From: Eisenbergiella porci
Lineage (GTDB): Bacteria; Bacillota; Clostridia; Lachnospirales; Lachnospiraceae
Length of the DNA stretch: 64,000 bases
Assembly (NCBI RefSeq): GCF_009696275.1
Contig: NZ_VUMI01000021.1
Span: forward strand, 1-64,000
Direction of reading: 5' to 3'
The translations under genes and the position numbers were made by a program. Below the pieces are notes generated by a model. That model made no database searches and was not told where the DNA came from. It worked only from the letters and a program-made list of their open reading frames with translations. Position 1 is the first letter of the stretch, and every line of letters starts with the position of its first letter. Positions 1-9,200 of the stretch are shown piece after piece.

Positions 1-2
1 TT

Positions 3-26
3 CTTGATTGGTTGAAATCGCTGTAA
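3..26 (+). pseudogene. C-terminal tail of a tyrosine recombinase, cut by the window edge
   Basis: Reading from base 3 gives LDWLKSL followed by TAA at 24-26. The same tail (DLLDWLKSL, stop) ends the complete tyrosine recombinase encoded on the minus strand at 53914-54927, and the bases that follow are also alike in the two places. This is therefore the last codons of a related recombinase whose body lies left of the window. Its 3' end points toward the parA junction, as does the complete copy on the right, so the two element ends are in inverted orientation. Confidence 0.8.
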
Positions 27-56
27 GGAGTTCTTCCGAATTATGCAAAGTCTAAA

Positions 57-95
57 GAGCCCGTACACTTTATATAATCAACAAAGTGTGGGCTC
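57..95 (+). terminator. Hairpin after the recombinase tail
   Basis: GAGCCC plus ACACTTT pairs with AAAGTGTGGGCTC, with a two-base bulge and an AT-rich loop. A hairpin occupies the equivalent place after the recombinase at 53847-53884. It is flanked by inverted TTATGCAAAG (41-50) and CTTTGCATAA (97-106), which resemble the arm sequences at the element end, so it may serve as terminator, recombinase-binding structure, or both. Confidence 0.55.
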
Positions 96-114
96 CACTT
101 TGCATAATAACTTA

Positions 115-166
115 CTTTTCATAACCAACGTTATGCGAAGCTTCGCATAACGTTGGCAAAACCACT
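115..166. mobile_element. Recombinase-element end: two back-to-back crossover sites at the parA junction
   Basis: The bases read CTTTTCATAA (115-124), CCAACG (125-130), TTATGCGAAG (131-140), CTTCGCATAA (141-150), CGTTGG (151-156), CAAAACCACT (157-166, parA). Positions 125-156 form a perfect 32-base palindrome. Ten-base inverted arms around a six-base core are the usual architecture of tyrosine recombinase crossover sites. CGTTGG is also the last parA sequence before the element at 53812-53817, so it is the six-base core shared by both junctions. The reverse complement of 115-140 has the layout expected for a joined-ends (circle) site. That last reading is inference. Confidence 0.7.
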
Positions 167-931
167 ACCTGTGCCAATCTTGGAATCGGCTTGGCGCAGG
201 CCGGAAAGAAAGTCCTGCTGATCGACGGAGACCCACAAGGAAGTCTGACGATCAGCCTGGGCAATCCCCAGCCGGACAAGCTGCCCTTTACGCTGTCGGA
301 CGCTATGGGGCGTATCCTAATGGACGAGCCACTTCGTCCCGGCGAGGGTATCCTGCACCACCCAGAGGGTGTAGATCTAATGCCTGCGGACATCCAGCTA
401 TCTGGTATGGAAGTATCCCTGGTAAATGCCATGAGTCGTGAGACCATCTTACGGCAATATCTGGACACGCTGAAGGGGCAATACTCCCATATCCTCATCG
501 ACTGCCAGCCCTCTCTGGGTATGCTTACGGTCAATGCGCTGGCCGCTGCGAACAGGATCATCATTCCCGTTCAGGCGGAGTACCTGCCCGCCAAAGGACT
601 GGAACAGCTGCTCTCTACGGTAAACAAGGTAAAGCGGCAGATCAATCCCAAGCTCCAGATAGACGGTATCCTGCTGACGATGGTGGACAGCCGAACCAAC
701 TTTGCCAAAGAGATCTCCGCGCTCCTGCGGGAGACCTATGGCAGTAAGATCAAGGTATTTGGCACAGAGATCCCACATTCTGTCCGGGCAAAGGAAATCA
801 GCGCCGAGGGGAAAAGTATTTTTGCCCATGATCCCAGTGGCAAGGTGGCTGAGGGCTACAAAAATCTGACGAAGGAGGTGTTGAAACTTGAAAAGCAGCG
901 CGAAAAAAATAGAGCTGGCCTCGGTAGATGA
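152..931 (+). pseudogene. parA: ParA-type partition ATPase, 5' end missing (3' fragment)
   Basis: From base 152 the frame reads V-GKTTTCANLGIGLAQAGKK, which is the second half of a deviant Walker A motif, then the ParA motifs VLLIDGDPQGSL (A') and ILIDCQPSLGML (Walker B-like). The missing N-terminus (MNTQIIAIANQKGGVG) is found at 53771-53818, at the other end of the element. The break lies inside the phosphate-binding loop, so any product starting downstream (for example the TTG at 191) would lack the first loop lysine and probably could not bind ATP normally. The frame upstream is open only to 125 and has no ATG. The 3' end overlaps parB by 44 bases, the usual parAB arrangement. ParA normally segregates the circular form with ParB. 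Confidence 0.85.
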
Positions 932-1814
932 TCTGTTTTCCACCGAAGAAGGCCGCCAGGATGCAAAGCTGGAAAAGATTCAGGAAATTCCCTTGTCCGA
1001 ACTGCATCCGTTTAAGAACCACCCATTCAAAGTCAAGGATGACGAAGCCATGATGGAGACTGCCGACAGTATCAAGCAGTATGGCGTTCTGGTTCCGGCG
1101 ATTGCCCGACCGGACCCGGAGGGTGGTTATGAGCTGGTAGCTGGACACAGGCGGCACAGAGCCAGTGAACTGGCAGAAAAGGAGACTATGCCAGTCATTG
1201 TTCGGGATTTGGATGATGATGCCGCCACAATCATTATGGTTGACAGCAATCTGCAACGCGAAAGCCTGCTCCCAAGCGAAAGGGCCTTTGCTTATAAAAT
1301 GAAGCTGGATGCCATTAAGCACCAAGGAGCCAGGACGGATTTAACTTCGGCCCAAGTTGGGCCGAAGTTGACTGCAGCAGAAAAAATCGCGGAGAACATT
1401 CCAGATAGCAAATCACAGATTAAGAGATTTATCCGTCTGACAGAGCTGATTCCTGAATTGATGGATATGGTGGATGAAAAGAAGATTGCTCTGAACCCAG
1501 CCTATGAGCTGTCCTTTCTCAAAAAAGAAGAACAGGTAGATCTGCTGGATGCGATGGACAGCGAACAGGCTACCCCTTCCCTTTCCCAAGCCCAGCGGCT
1601 CAAGAAATACAGCCAGGAGGGACATCTGACCCTTGATATGATGCGTGTCATCATGGGTGAGGAAAAGAAAAGCGATCTGGATCGAGTGACATTTACCTCC
1701 GACACTTTGCGGAAGTATTTTCCCAAAAGCTATACGCCCCAACGGATGCAGGAAACCATCATCAAGCTGTTGGAGGCATGGCAGAAAAAGCGTCAGAGAG
1801 ACCAGGAACGATGA
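888..1814 (+). CDS. parB: ParB-like partition protein
   Basis: This 308-aa protein has the ParB/sulfiredoxin N-terminal domain at about residues 35-125: IPLSELHPFKNHPF, then ELVAGHRRHRA (the GxRR nucleotide-binding box), then NLQRESLLPSERAFAYKMK. A helix-turn-helix-type central region (AEKIAENIPDSKSQIKRFIRLTELIPEL) follows and would bind parS. ParB clamps on DNA beside parS and is moved by ParA. The start is TTG at 888 behind AAGGAGG, inside the parA 3' end, so translation is probably coupled to parA. A 27-base palindrome at 1343-1369 lies within the gene. Family assignment is firm; whether partition still works is doubtful because parA is split here. Confidence 0.9.
   Translation: MKSSAKKIELASVDDLFSTEEGRQDAKLEKIQEIPLSELHPFKNHPFKVKDDEAMMETADSIKQYGVLVPAIARPDPEGGYELVAGHRRHRASELAEKETMPVIVRDLDDDAATIIMVDSNLQRESLLPSERAFAYKMKLDAIKHQGARTDLTSAQVGPKLTAAEKIAENIPDSKSQIKRFIRLTELIPELMDMVDEKKIALNPAYELSFLKKEEQVDLLDAMDSEQATPSLSQAQRLKKYSQEGHLTLDMMRVIMGEEKKSDLDRVTFTSDTLRKYFPKSYTPQRMQETIIKLLEAWQKKRQRDQER
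1343..1369. repeat. 27-base perfect palindrome inside parB
   Basis: AACTTCGGCCCAA and TTGGGCCGAAGTT flank a single central G, a 13-base perfect inverted repeat. It is translated as part of parB (region TDLTSAQVGPKLTAAE), between the N-terminal domain and the DNA-binding region. It could be a protein-binding site or a coincidence of coding sequence. I do not recognise it as parS. Confidence 0.5.
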
Positions 1815-1826
1815 AAGGAGCCGCCT

Positions 1827-2102
1827 ATGAGGGATATTTCAGCCCGTGAGCTGAAAGGACACAACATTCTCGCCGTAGAGAGGTTTTGGGATAGTACTCG
1901 CTGGATGATCGAGTTTCCCGTCCTGCGTTCCGACACCGCTTATGGCAGCCCCGGAGAGGAAATGCGGCTGTTTTTGACTGAGGACGGGTATCAGGCCGCC
2001 CTGCAAAGCCAGCAGCGCCGGGAGATCAAGATCAAGCGTTACGCTCGTGTGATCGAGGGACATATCCTCGATTTCAAACCGGGAAAACGCCGCCGCTCAT
2101 AA
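1827..2102 (+). CDS. Small conserved element protein, function unknown
   Basis: A 91-aa protein beginning MRDISARELKGHNILAVERFWDSTRW and ending in a basic tail (FKPGKRRRS). It starts 12 bases after parB behind AAAGGAG and runs in the same direction, so it belongs to the parA-parB-repA operon. I see no signal peptide, membrane segment or catalytic motif. The many aromatic and charged residues suggest a small soluble protein. The operon position between partition and replication genes suggests an accessory role in maintenance; that is inference only. Confidence 0.7.
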   Translation: MRDISARELKGHNILAVERFWDSTRWMIEFPVLRSDTAYGSPGEEMRLFLTEDGYQAALQSQQRREIKIKRYARVIEGHILDFKPGKRRRS

Positions 2103-2126
2103 ACCCATACAACGAAAGGAATGACT

Positions 2127-2312
2127 ATGTGTACGGTAAAGGAAATTCAAGAAGCAATCCGGGAAGATTGCAGATCCCAGCATGACATGGATTCAACAGA
2201 TATTGACTGCGTGATGCAAACACTTCCTTTCGCCCAGGAGGAACCATTTACAGGGGCGCGTCCCCAAAAGCCGCTGTTTTGGTTCTATGCGAGAAAATTT
2301 GAAAAGCGTTGA
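2127..2312 (+). CDS. Small hypothetical protein in the partition/replication operon
   Basis: About 61 aa (MCTVKEIQEAIREDCRSQ...). The ATG at 2127 is preferred over the one at 2121 because the AAAGGA motif at 2115-2120 needs a spacer. The centre is acidic and the C-terminus is aromatic and basic (PLFWFYARKFEKR). I recognise no domain. A rho-independent terminator follows directly, so this gene closes the first transcription unit. Confidence 0.55.
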   Translation: MCTVKEIQEAIREDCRSQHDMDSTDIDCVMQTLPFAQEEPFTGARPQKPLFWFYARKFEKR

Positions 2313-2315
2313 ACA

Positions 2316-2350
2316 CCGCAATTCTTTGAAATGAGGATTGCGGTTTTTTT
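2316..2350 (+). terminator. Rho-independent terminator before repA
   Basis: CCGCAAT pairs with ATTGCGG across a 14-base loop and is followed by seven T. It ends about 30 bases before the repA start, so it separates repA from the parAB transcript or acts as an attenuator. The bases after it (ACCCAAAA, then a ribosome binding site) resemble those after the terminator at 10784-10820, a recurring junction design in this element. Confidence 0.75.
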
Positions 2351-2379
2351 GTACCCAAAATTCGGAAGGAGTGAGGTCG

Positions 2380-3249
2380 ATGGCCGTTTTTTGCATTGAA
2401 CGGACCCGTGATTATACCGTGATGAGCAATCATCATTTACGAAATGCAAACCTGTCGTTAAAAGCCAAGGGGCTGTTATCCATGATGCTGTCTTTGCCGG
2501 AGGATTGGAATTACACCACCCGTGGCCTTGCAACGATCTGTAAGGAGGGCGTGGACGCCATCGGCGCTGCCCTGCGGGAACTGGAACGGGCCGGATATAT
2601 CGTGCGCCATCAGAAACGCGATAAAAGCGGGCGGATCACAGATACCGAGTATGTCATCTATGAACAACCACAGCCAGATCTGTCTCAGCCGGATACGGCT
2701 TCACCAGATACGGAAAACCCGGATATGGTAAAACCGGATACGGAAAAGCCCGCAGAATTAAATATAGAGAAATCAAATACAGAAAAAACAATTACTTATG
2801 GATCAAGTACCGATTCCATTCCCTTCCGGGAAACAGCGGCGGCAAGACCGCCGGAACGGAAAGGAAGGGATGCGATGTCTGTCACAGAGATAGAAAATTA
2901 TCGGGAGTTGATTTTGGAGAATATCGAGTATGACTGTCTGAAGCGGCGTTATCCTCTCTACCAGGATGACCTGAACGAGATCGTAGAGCTGTTGGTAGAA
3001 ACGGTCTGTGCCAAACGAAAGACCACCCGGATCTCTGGGGCAGACTTCCCTCACGAGATCGTGCGTTCCCGCTTTTTGAAGCTGGACAGCTCCCACATCG
3101 AGTTTGTCATGGACTGTCTGCAAAAGAACACCACCCAGGTACGCAACATCAAGCAGTACCTGCTTGCGGTGCTGTTCAATGCGCCTACCACCATGAATAA
3201 CCACTACACTTCACTGGTCAATCACGATATGCACGCAGGCAGCTGGTAA
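2380..3249 (+). CDS. repA: Replication initiator-like protein with winged helix (RepA / DUF6017-like)
   Basis: A 289-aa protein. Residues 1-95 (FCIERTRDYTVMSNHHLRN, LSLKAKGLLSMMLSLPEDW, ALRELERAGYIVRHQKRD) form the helix-turn-helix fold of Firmicute element replication initiators. A threonine/proline-rich linker with PDT repeats follows (residues 105-150). The C-terminal part (IENYRELILENIEYDCLKRRYP) resembles the DUF6017 tail found on such proteins. The ATG at 2380 is chosen because GGAAGGAG lies just upstream, although the frame is open further 5'. It would bind an origin and recruit host replication proteins for the circular form. The repeated PDT/PDM motif in the linker is low-complexity and may be hinge-like. 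Confidence 0.8.
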   Translation: MAVFCIERTRDYTVMSNHHLRNANLSLKAKGLLSMMLSLPEDWNYTTRGLATICKEGVDAIGAALRELERAGYIVRHQKRDKSGRITDTEYVIYEQPQPDLSQPDTASPDTENPDMVKPDTEKPAELNIEKSNTEKTITYGSSTDSIPFRETAAARPPERKGRDAMSVTEIENYRELILENIEYDCLKRRYPLYQDDLNEIVELLVETVCAKRKTTRISGADFPHEIVRSRFLKLDSSHIEFVMDCLQKNTTQVRNIKQYLLAVLFNAPTTMNNHYTSLVNHDMHAGSW

Positions 3250-3283
3250 AGGCCGCCTTTTATGATGCCAAAGGAGGCACGAC

Positions 3284-3829
3284 ATGAACCAGAATGCCAT
3301 GACAGTTTCATTATCCATAGATTCCATTCGTCAGCTTTATTCCGGCGATGCGGCAGATTTTGTGGAAGAAAAGATCCTGCCAAATGCGGAGAAAACGATG
3401 GCTGTTTTGACGGACCGGGAACAGACAGCAGCCCGTCTGCTCTTATCTGCCCTGATCGGTTATCTTGCAGCTGAGGCCCCTATGGATGAACAGAGCTTTC
3501 CCATGATGATGGAACTTCTGAACTGCATGGAAGGGGAAAAAGAAGATGGTTGTCAGGACGCAGTAGATATTTTGCTTGAAGATACCGTCCGCAATACCCA
3601 CCGCCATGAAGAATATTACAGCAATTATCAACGCTACCAGCTGATGCAGGTGGATAAAACCCGTGTCATTTTGGCTTGCCGCATCATCATCAATGACCTG
3701 CTGGGGAAACTGTACCGCTATGACTACCGGTTCGGTTATAACCTGCTGCTGGATGAGGAAAACAGCATAGAGAAAAAACTGCACACGCCTGTGCTGGAAG
3801 AATGGGAGGATGAAGATGATGAGATATAA
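3284..3829 (+). CDS. Conserved element protein upstream of topB, function unknown
   Basis: A 181-aa acidic, mostly helical protein (VSLSIDSIRQLYSGDAADFVEEKIL, LLLSALIGYLAAEAPMDEQSF, acidic tail EEWEDEDDEI). The segment DREQTAARLLLSALIGYL-EAP-DEQSF-MMMELLN looks to me like a stretch found in coupling-protein (VirD4/TraG) genes of related elements. That comparison is from memory and weak. The start has GGAGG upstream, and the stop overlaps the topB start. It stands where related elements carry the secretion genes, so it may be a leftover or regulator of that region. Confidence 0.6.
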   Translation: MNQNAMTVSLSIDSIRQLYSGDAADFVEEKILPNAEKTMAVLTDREQTAARLLLSALIGYLAAEAPMDEQSFPMMMELLNCMEGEKEDGCQDAVDILLEDTVRNTHRHEEYYSNYQRYQLMQVDKTRVILACRIIINDLLGKLYRYDYRFGYNLLLDEENSIEKKLHTPVLEEWEDEDDEI

Positions 3830-5924
3830 GCTGGTAATCGCTGAAAAACCGTCGGTTGCCCAGAGTTTGGCTGCGGTGATCGGCGCAACTGCCCGTAAGG
3901 ACGGGTATCTGGAGGGCAACGGCTGGCGTGTCAGCTGGTGCGTGGGCCATCTGGCCGATCTTGCGGATGCAGACAGTTATGACCCCAAATACGCCAAGTG
4001 GCGATATGATGACCTGCCTATCCTGCCGGAACATTGGCAGATGGTAGTGGGAAAGGATAAGAAAAAACAGTTTGATATTCTCAAAAAGCTGATGAACGCC
4101 CCGGATGTGACGGAGGTGGTAAATGCCTGTGATGCCGGGCGCGAAGGCGAGCTGATCTTCCGCAGCGTCTATGAGCTGGCAGGCTGCCAAAAGCCCATGA
4201 AACGCCTCTGGATTTCTTCGATGGAGGACTCCGCCATAAGGGAGGGCTTTACAAACCTGCGCCCCGGTGCGGACTATGACGGACTTCGGGATGCTGCCCT
4301 CTGCCGTGCCAAGGCCGACTGGCTGGTGGGGATCAATGCCACAAGGCTTTTTTCCGTGCTGTACCACCGCACCCTCAACATCGGGCGCGTGATGTCCCCG
4401 ACACTGGCGCTCATTGTCCAGAGGGAAGCTGAGATCGACACCTTTAAGCCGATCCCCTTTTATACCGTGGCGCTGGAGCTGCCCGGTCTTACCGTATCCG
4501 GGGAGCTTATGGCAGATCAGGCCGCTGCCCAGCAGCTGAAAGAAGCCTGCCAGGGCGCAGCTGTCACAATCAAAAAGGTGGAGTGCAAGGAAAGGGCCGA
4601 AAAGCCGCCTGCCCTCTATGACCTGACCACCCTGCAAAGGGATGCCAACCGTCTGCTGGGATATACGGCCCAACAGACTTTAGATTATCTTCAGGCATTG
4701 TATGAAAAGAAGCTCTGCACCTATCCCCGTACTGACAGCCGCTATCTGACCGGTGATATGGCAGACAGCCTGCCGGTGCTGGTAAATCTGGTTGCCAACG
4801 CCATGCCGTTTCGTAAAGGGATCGCCATTACCTGTGACCCCCATGCGGTCATCAACGATAAGAAAGTAACCGACCACCACGCAGTAATCCCTACCAGAAA
4901 TCTCAAGGATGCAGACCTTTCTGCCCTTCCTGCGGGAGAAAAGGCGGTGCTGGAGCTGGTGGCCCTGCGTCTGCTGTGCGCCGTAGCCCAGCCCCATATC
5001 TATTCGGAAACGGTTGTGATTGCCGCTTGTGCGGGTGGGGAGTTTACCGCCAAAGGAAAAACCGTAAAACACCCCGGCTGGAAAGCACTGGAGGACGCTT
5101 ACCGTGCCAAAATGAAGGATGCAGAGCCGAAAAAAGAGGACGCAGAGAAAGCCCTGCCGGAGCTGACCGAGGGACAGTCCCTTTCCGTTTCTGCGGCAAT
5201 CGTCAAAGAAGGCAAAAGTAGTCCTCCTCAGCACTTTACGGAGGACACCCTATTGTCCGCGATGGAGACTGCCGGAAAAGAGGATATGCCGGAGGACGCT
5301 GAGCGAAAAGGTCTGGGTACACCGGCCACCCGTGCCGGTATTTTGGAAAAGCTGGTATCTGCCGGTTTTCTGGAACGAAAAAAGAGCAGAAAAACGGTGC
5401 AGCTCCTTCATTCCCACGATGCAGTCTCCCTGATCACAGTCCTGCCGGAACAGCTGCAATCGCCGCTTCTGACTGCCGAGTGGGAGTACCGACTGGGTGA
5501 GATCGAGCGTGGGCAGCTTGCCCCGGAGGAGTTTCTGGACGGGATCAGCGCCATGTTGAAAGATCTGGTGGGGACTTATCAGGTCATCAAGGGAGCCGAG
5601 TACCTGTTTGCCCCGCCCCATGAGGTGGTGGGTAAATGCCCCCGCTGCGGCGGTGAAGTTGCAGAATTGCAAAAAGGCTTCTTCTGTCAGAGCAAAGATT
5701 GCAAATTTGCAATCTGGAAAAACAACAAATGGTGGGCTGCCAAGAAAAAGCAGCCGACCAAGGCGGTGGTGTCTGCGCTGCTGAACGATGGCCGTGTCCG
5801 TGTGACGGGGCTATATTCGGAGAAAACCGGCAAGAGCTACGATGCCACTGTGGTTTTGGAGGACGATGGACAGTACGCCAACTTCAAGCTGGAATTTGAC
5901 CAGCGGAAAGGAGGCAGCCGATGA
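3819..5924 (+). CDS. topB: DNA topoisomerase III (type IA)
   Basis: About 701 aa. The TOPRIM domain lies at the N-terminus (KLVIAEKPSVAQSLAAVIGA, then NACDAGREGELIFR with the metal-binding acidic residues). The type IA core carries the active-site tyrosine near residue 300 in CTYPRTDSRYLT. The end has a C-terminal zinc-ribbon-like segment (KCPRCGGEVAELQKGFFCQSKDC). The enzyme passes single strands to decatenate replication or transfer intermediates, and it is a standard backbone gene of Tn1549-like elements. ATG 3819 is preferred because GGGAGG ends at 3809; an ATG at 3810 is also in frame. It overlaps the genes on both sides, indicating one operon. Confidence 0.95.
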   Translation: MRYKLVIAEKPSVAQSLAAVIGATARKDGYLEGNGWRVSWCVGHLADLADADSYDPKYAKWRYDDLPILPEHWQMVVGKDKKKQFDILKKLMNAPDVTEVVNACDAGREGELIFRSVYELAGCQKPMKRLWISSMEDSAIREGFTNLRPGADYDGLRDAALCRAKADWLVGINATRLFSVLYHRTLNIGRVMSPTLALIVQREAEIDTFKPIPFYTVALELPGLTVSGELMADQAAAQQLKEACQGAAVTIKKVECKERAEKPPALYDLTTLQRDANRLLGYTAQQTLDYLQALYEKKLCTYPRTDSRYLTGDMADSLPVLVNLVANAMPFRKGIAITCDPHAVINDKKVTDHHAVIPTRNLKDADLSALPAGEKAVLELVALRLLCAVAQPHIYSETVVIAACAGGEFTAKGKTVKHPGWKALEDAYRAKMKDAEPKKEDAEKALPELTEGQSLSVSAAIVKEGKSSPPQHFTEDTLLSAMETAGKEDMPEDAERKGLGTPATRAGILEKLVSAGFLERKKSRKTVQLLHSHDAVSLITVLPEQLQSPLLTAEWEYRLGEIERGQLAPEEFLDGISAMLKDLVGTYQVIKGAEYLFAPPHEVVGKCPRCGGEVAELQKGFFCQSKDCKFAIWKNNKWWAAKKKQPTKAVVSALLNDGRVRVTGLYSEKTGKSYDATVVLEDDGQYANFKLEFDQRKGGSR

Positions 5925-6199
5925 AGCTCTCTTTAGTGGAACGGGAAACCATTCTCCTCTATAACCAGGCGGAGCCAATGGCTGAGGTCTACACCCACGA
6001 TCCCCGCTTGATGGAGAAGCTGGAACTGCTGGCAAAAAAGCACCCCGACCAGATCACCCGAAAGGACGCCCATAACTTTATCGTCCCCAAGCGGTGTGTA
6101 TCAGTCAGGGAGCCATACAGCGCAGAACGCCGCAAAGCCGCAAGTGAATGGGCCAAAGCTGCCGGATACCAGCCCCCTGTGAGAAAGTCCAGCAGTTAA
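5921..6199 (+). CDS. Small conserved element protein, function unknown
   Basis: A 92-aa protein (MKLSLVERETILLYNQAEPMAEVYTHDPRLMEKL...). The start overlaps the topB stop (ATGA), so translation is coupled. It is soluble and basic at the C-terminus (AERRKAASEWAKAAGYQPPVRKSSS). I recognise no domain. Its fixed place between topoisomerase III and the primase-like gene suggests a role in DNA processing of the circular form, but nothing in the sequence proves it. Confidence 0.7.
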   Translation: MKLSLVERETILLYNQAEPMAEVYTHDPRLMEKLELLAKKHPDQITRKDAHNFIVPKRCVSVREPYSAERRKAASEWAKAAGYQPPVRKSSS

Positions 6200-6205
6200 A
6201 GGCGC

Positions 6206-9200
6206 ATGGCAGAGAATGTATTTGAAGCGGTCAAGCAGTCGGTCAGCACCAGAGAAGCAGCAGAGTTTTACGGGATAAAGGTCAGTCGAAATGGCATGGC
6301 CTGCTGTCCCTTCCACGATGATAAGAACCCCAGCATGAAGGTAGACCAGCGGTTCCACTGCTTTGGCTGCGGTGCAGATGGGGATGTGATCGACTTTACT
6401 GCAAAGCTCTTTGACCTCTCCCCAAAAGAAGCGGCGGAGAAACTGACACAGGACTTTGGCCTGATCTATGACAGTCAGGCCCCTCCCCGCAGGAGGTATG
6501 TCCGGCAGAAAACCGAGGCACAGCAGTTTCGGGAGGACCGGCAGCGGTGTTATCGCATACTGTCCGATTATTATTATCTGCTGAAAAAATGGGAGATCAA
6601 CAATTCTCCCCGGACGCCGGAGGAAGAACCGCACCCCCGCTTTGTGGAAGCAATCCAGAAGAAAACCTATGTAGAGTACCTGCTAGATCTTTTTCTTTAT
6701 GAAAGTGAAGAAGAACAAAAGGCATGGATTGCAGAATACACAGCAGAAATCACACACTTGGAAAGGAGATTGAAAATCATGGCTGAGAACAAACCCACCA
6801 ACCGAGAGCGGCTAAGGGAAATCACGGACGGCATCGAGCAGGGCATCAAGGAACTGTTCGAGAGTGAAAAGTATATGCGCTATCTGTCCGTTATGTCCCG
6901 CTTCCACCGCTATTCGGTAAACAACACCATGCTCATCTATATGCAGAAGCCGGACGCCACACTGGTAGCCGGATACAATAAGTGGAAAGACCAGTTTGAG
7001 CGTCATGTAAAAAAGGGCGAGCATGGCATTACCATCATTGCCCCCACACCGTACAAGAAGAAAATCGAGGAGCAGAAGCTGGACCCGGATACCAAGGCTC
7101 CGATTCTGGATCAGGACGGAAAGATCGTTACAGAGGAAAAAGAAATCGAGATCCCTATGTTCCGCCCGGTCAAGGTCTTTGATGTGAGCCAGACCGACGG
7201 GAAAACTTTGCCGGAGCTTGCCTCCTCCCTTTCCGGCAATGTGCCAAATTATGAGGCATTCATGGAAGCCCTGCGCCGCAGTGCGCCGGTGCCGATCACT
7301 TTTGAAGCAATGGCCGCTGATACGGACGGCTATTTTTCTGCCGAACATCAGAAAATCGCCATTCGCCATGGTATGAGCGAGGTGCAGACGGTTTCGGCCA
7401 CAGTCCACGAGATTGCCCACAGCAAGCTCCACAATCAGAATAAGGTTCAGATTGCCAATGACGAGAAGTATCAGGAGATCGAGCTGTTTGATAAACCCGG
7501 TCTGTTCTCCAATGGGCGGATTGCCCGTGATACTTTGCCGGAGGGTGTTTACTGCTATGACCTGCGCGGTTCTGACTATGACCCTGGCGATCCGATTTAT
7601 GTGGAGGACCGAGTTGGTGTAAACCATGCAGGCTCTGTGATACTGGCAGAACCCTTAGACCTTTCAAAAGAAGGGTATCTTCGGTTGACCGAGGAAGAAG
7701 GGCTGAATTTTGTCGGTGGCTTTTCTACCATCGCTCAGTTTTTGCAGGAACAAAAGAAAGACCGCCACACGGAGGAAGTGGAGGCTGAAAGCATCTCCTA
7801 TGCGGTCTGCAAATATTTTGGGATTGAGACCGGAGAAAACAGCTTCGGCTATATTGCCAGCTGGAGTCAGGGCAAGGAACTGAAAGAGCTGAGAGCCAGT
7901 TTGGAGACCATCAACAAGACCTCCGGCACTTTGATCTCTGATATTGATCGTCACTATAAGGAAATCTGCAAAGAGCGTGGGATTGACCCCAATGCAAAAG
8001 CAGAGCCGGAAACCGCCCCGATAGAACAGGCAGCAGATGCCGCTAAGGTATCCGATAGACAGCCGACCGGTACTCTGACCTACTATGCAGCAGAGTGTAT
8101 GGAGTTTCCAAACCTCGGAGAATACCACGATAACCTGTCTTTGGAGGAAGCGGTCCGCATTTATCAGGAGATTCCGGCAGAGCGAATGAACGGGATCAAA
8201 GGCATTGGCTTTGAGCTGAAAGACGGAAGCGACTATGAAGGACCGTTCCCGATTTTGACCGGGCAGACCATTGACCTGGACACCATTCAGGCAATCGACT
8301 ATTACCGTGATAATCCTCTGGTGCAAAAAGCGGTAAAGGATCTGGCTGCGGCAATGCCGGAAATGGAGGTGCTGGGGGCGGACGCCAACCAGCAGGAGGC
8401 TTTGTTTCTAATCGACGACGCCACCTATCTTCATATCCAGCCCTGTGACAGCGGCTGGGACTACACCCTATACGATGCTGCGTCCATGAAAGAGCTGGAT
8501 GGAGGTCAGCTGGATATGCCGGAGCTTTCCCGCAAAAATGCAGTTCTCCAGATTTGTGATGACAACGATCAGGACAGCACTTCGCTCAGACACGCGCCCC
8601 TGTCCATGATCGAGACCTTGCAGGAAGCGGCCTACCAGCAGATGCAGGCAGAGGTCAGTCAGATGACCGCTTCTGCCCAGCTGCCGGAGGCACAGGAGCA
8701 GGCTCTGGATGAATACCCCATGCCGGATGAGCAGGTTTCTACACCGGATATGCAGGAATACGGCTACTCCTATGATGGGATGCTCCCTGTTACCAGAGAA
8801 CGGGCGCTGGAACTGGATGCCGCCGGTTTGACTGTCTATGTGCTGCATGAGGACAATACAGAGAGCATGGTGTTTGACCCACAGGAGATCATGGAGCATG
8901 GCGGTCTTTTCGGTGTGGACCGTGAGGAATGGGAGAAAAGCCCTCAGTTCCATGAAAAGGTCATGGAGCGTCAGGCACATCAGCAGGAACGAGAACAGGC
9001 ATTTCTCTCCCAGAACAGAGACTGCTTTGCCATCTATCAGGTGAAGCATACCGATGAAATGCGGGACATTCGTTATGAGGGGCTGGACTGGCTCCGATCC
9101 ATCGGGCAGGCGGTAAAGCGTGAAAACTATGATTTGGTCTACACTGCCCCGCTGGAGCCATGCAAGTCTCCACAGGTTGCCGTTGAACAGCTTTATAATC

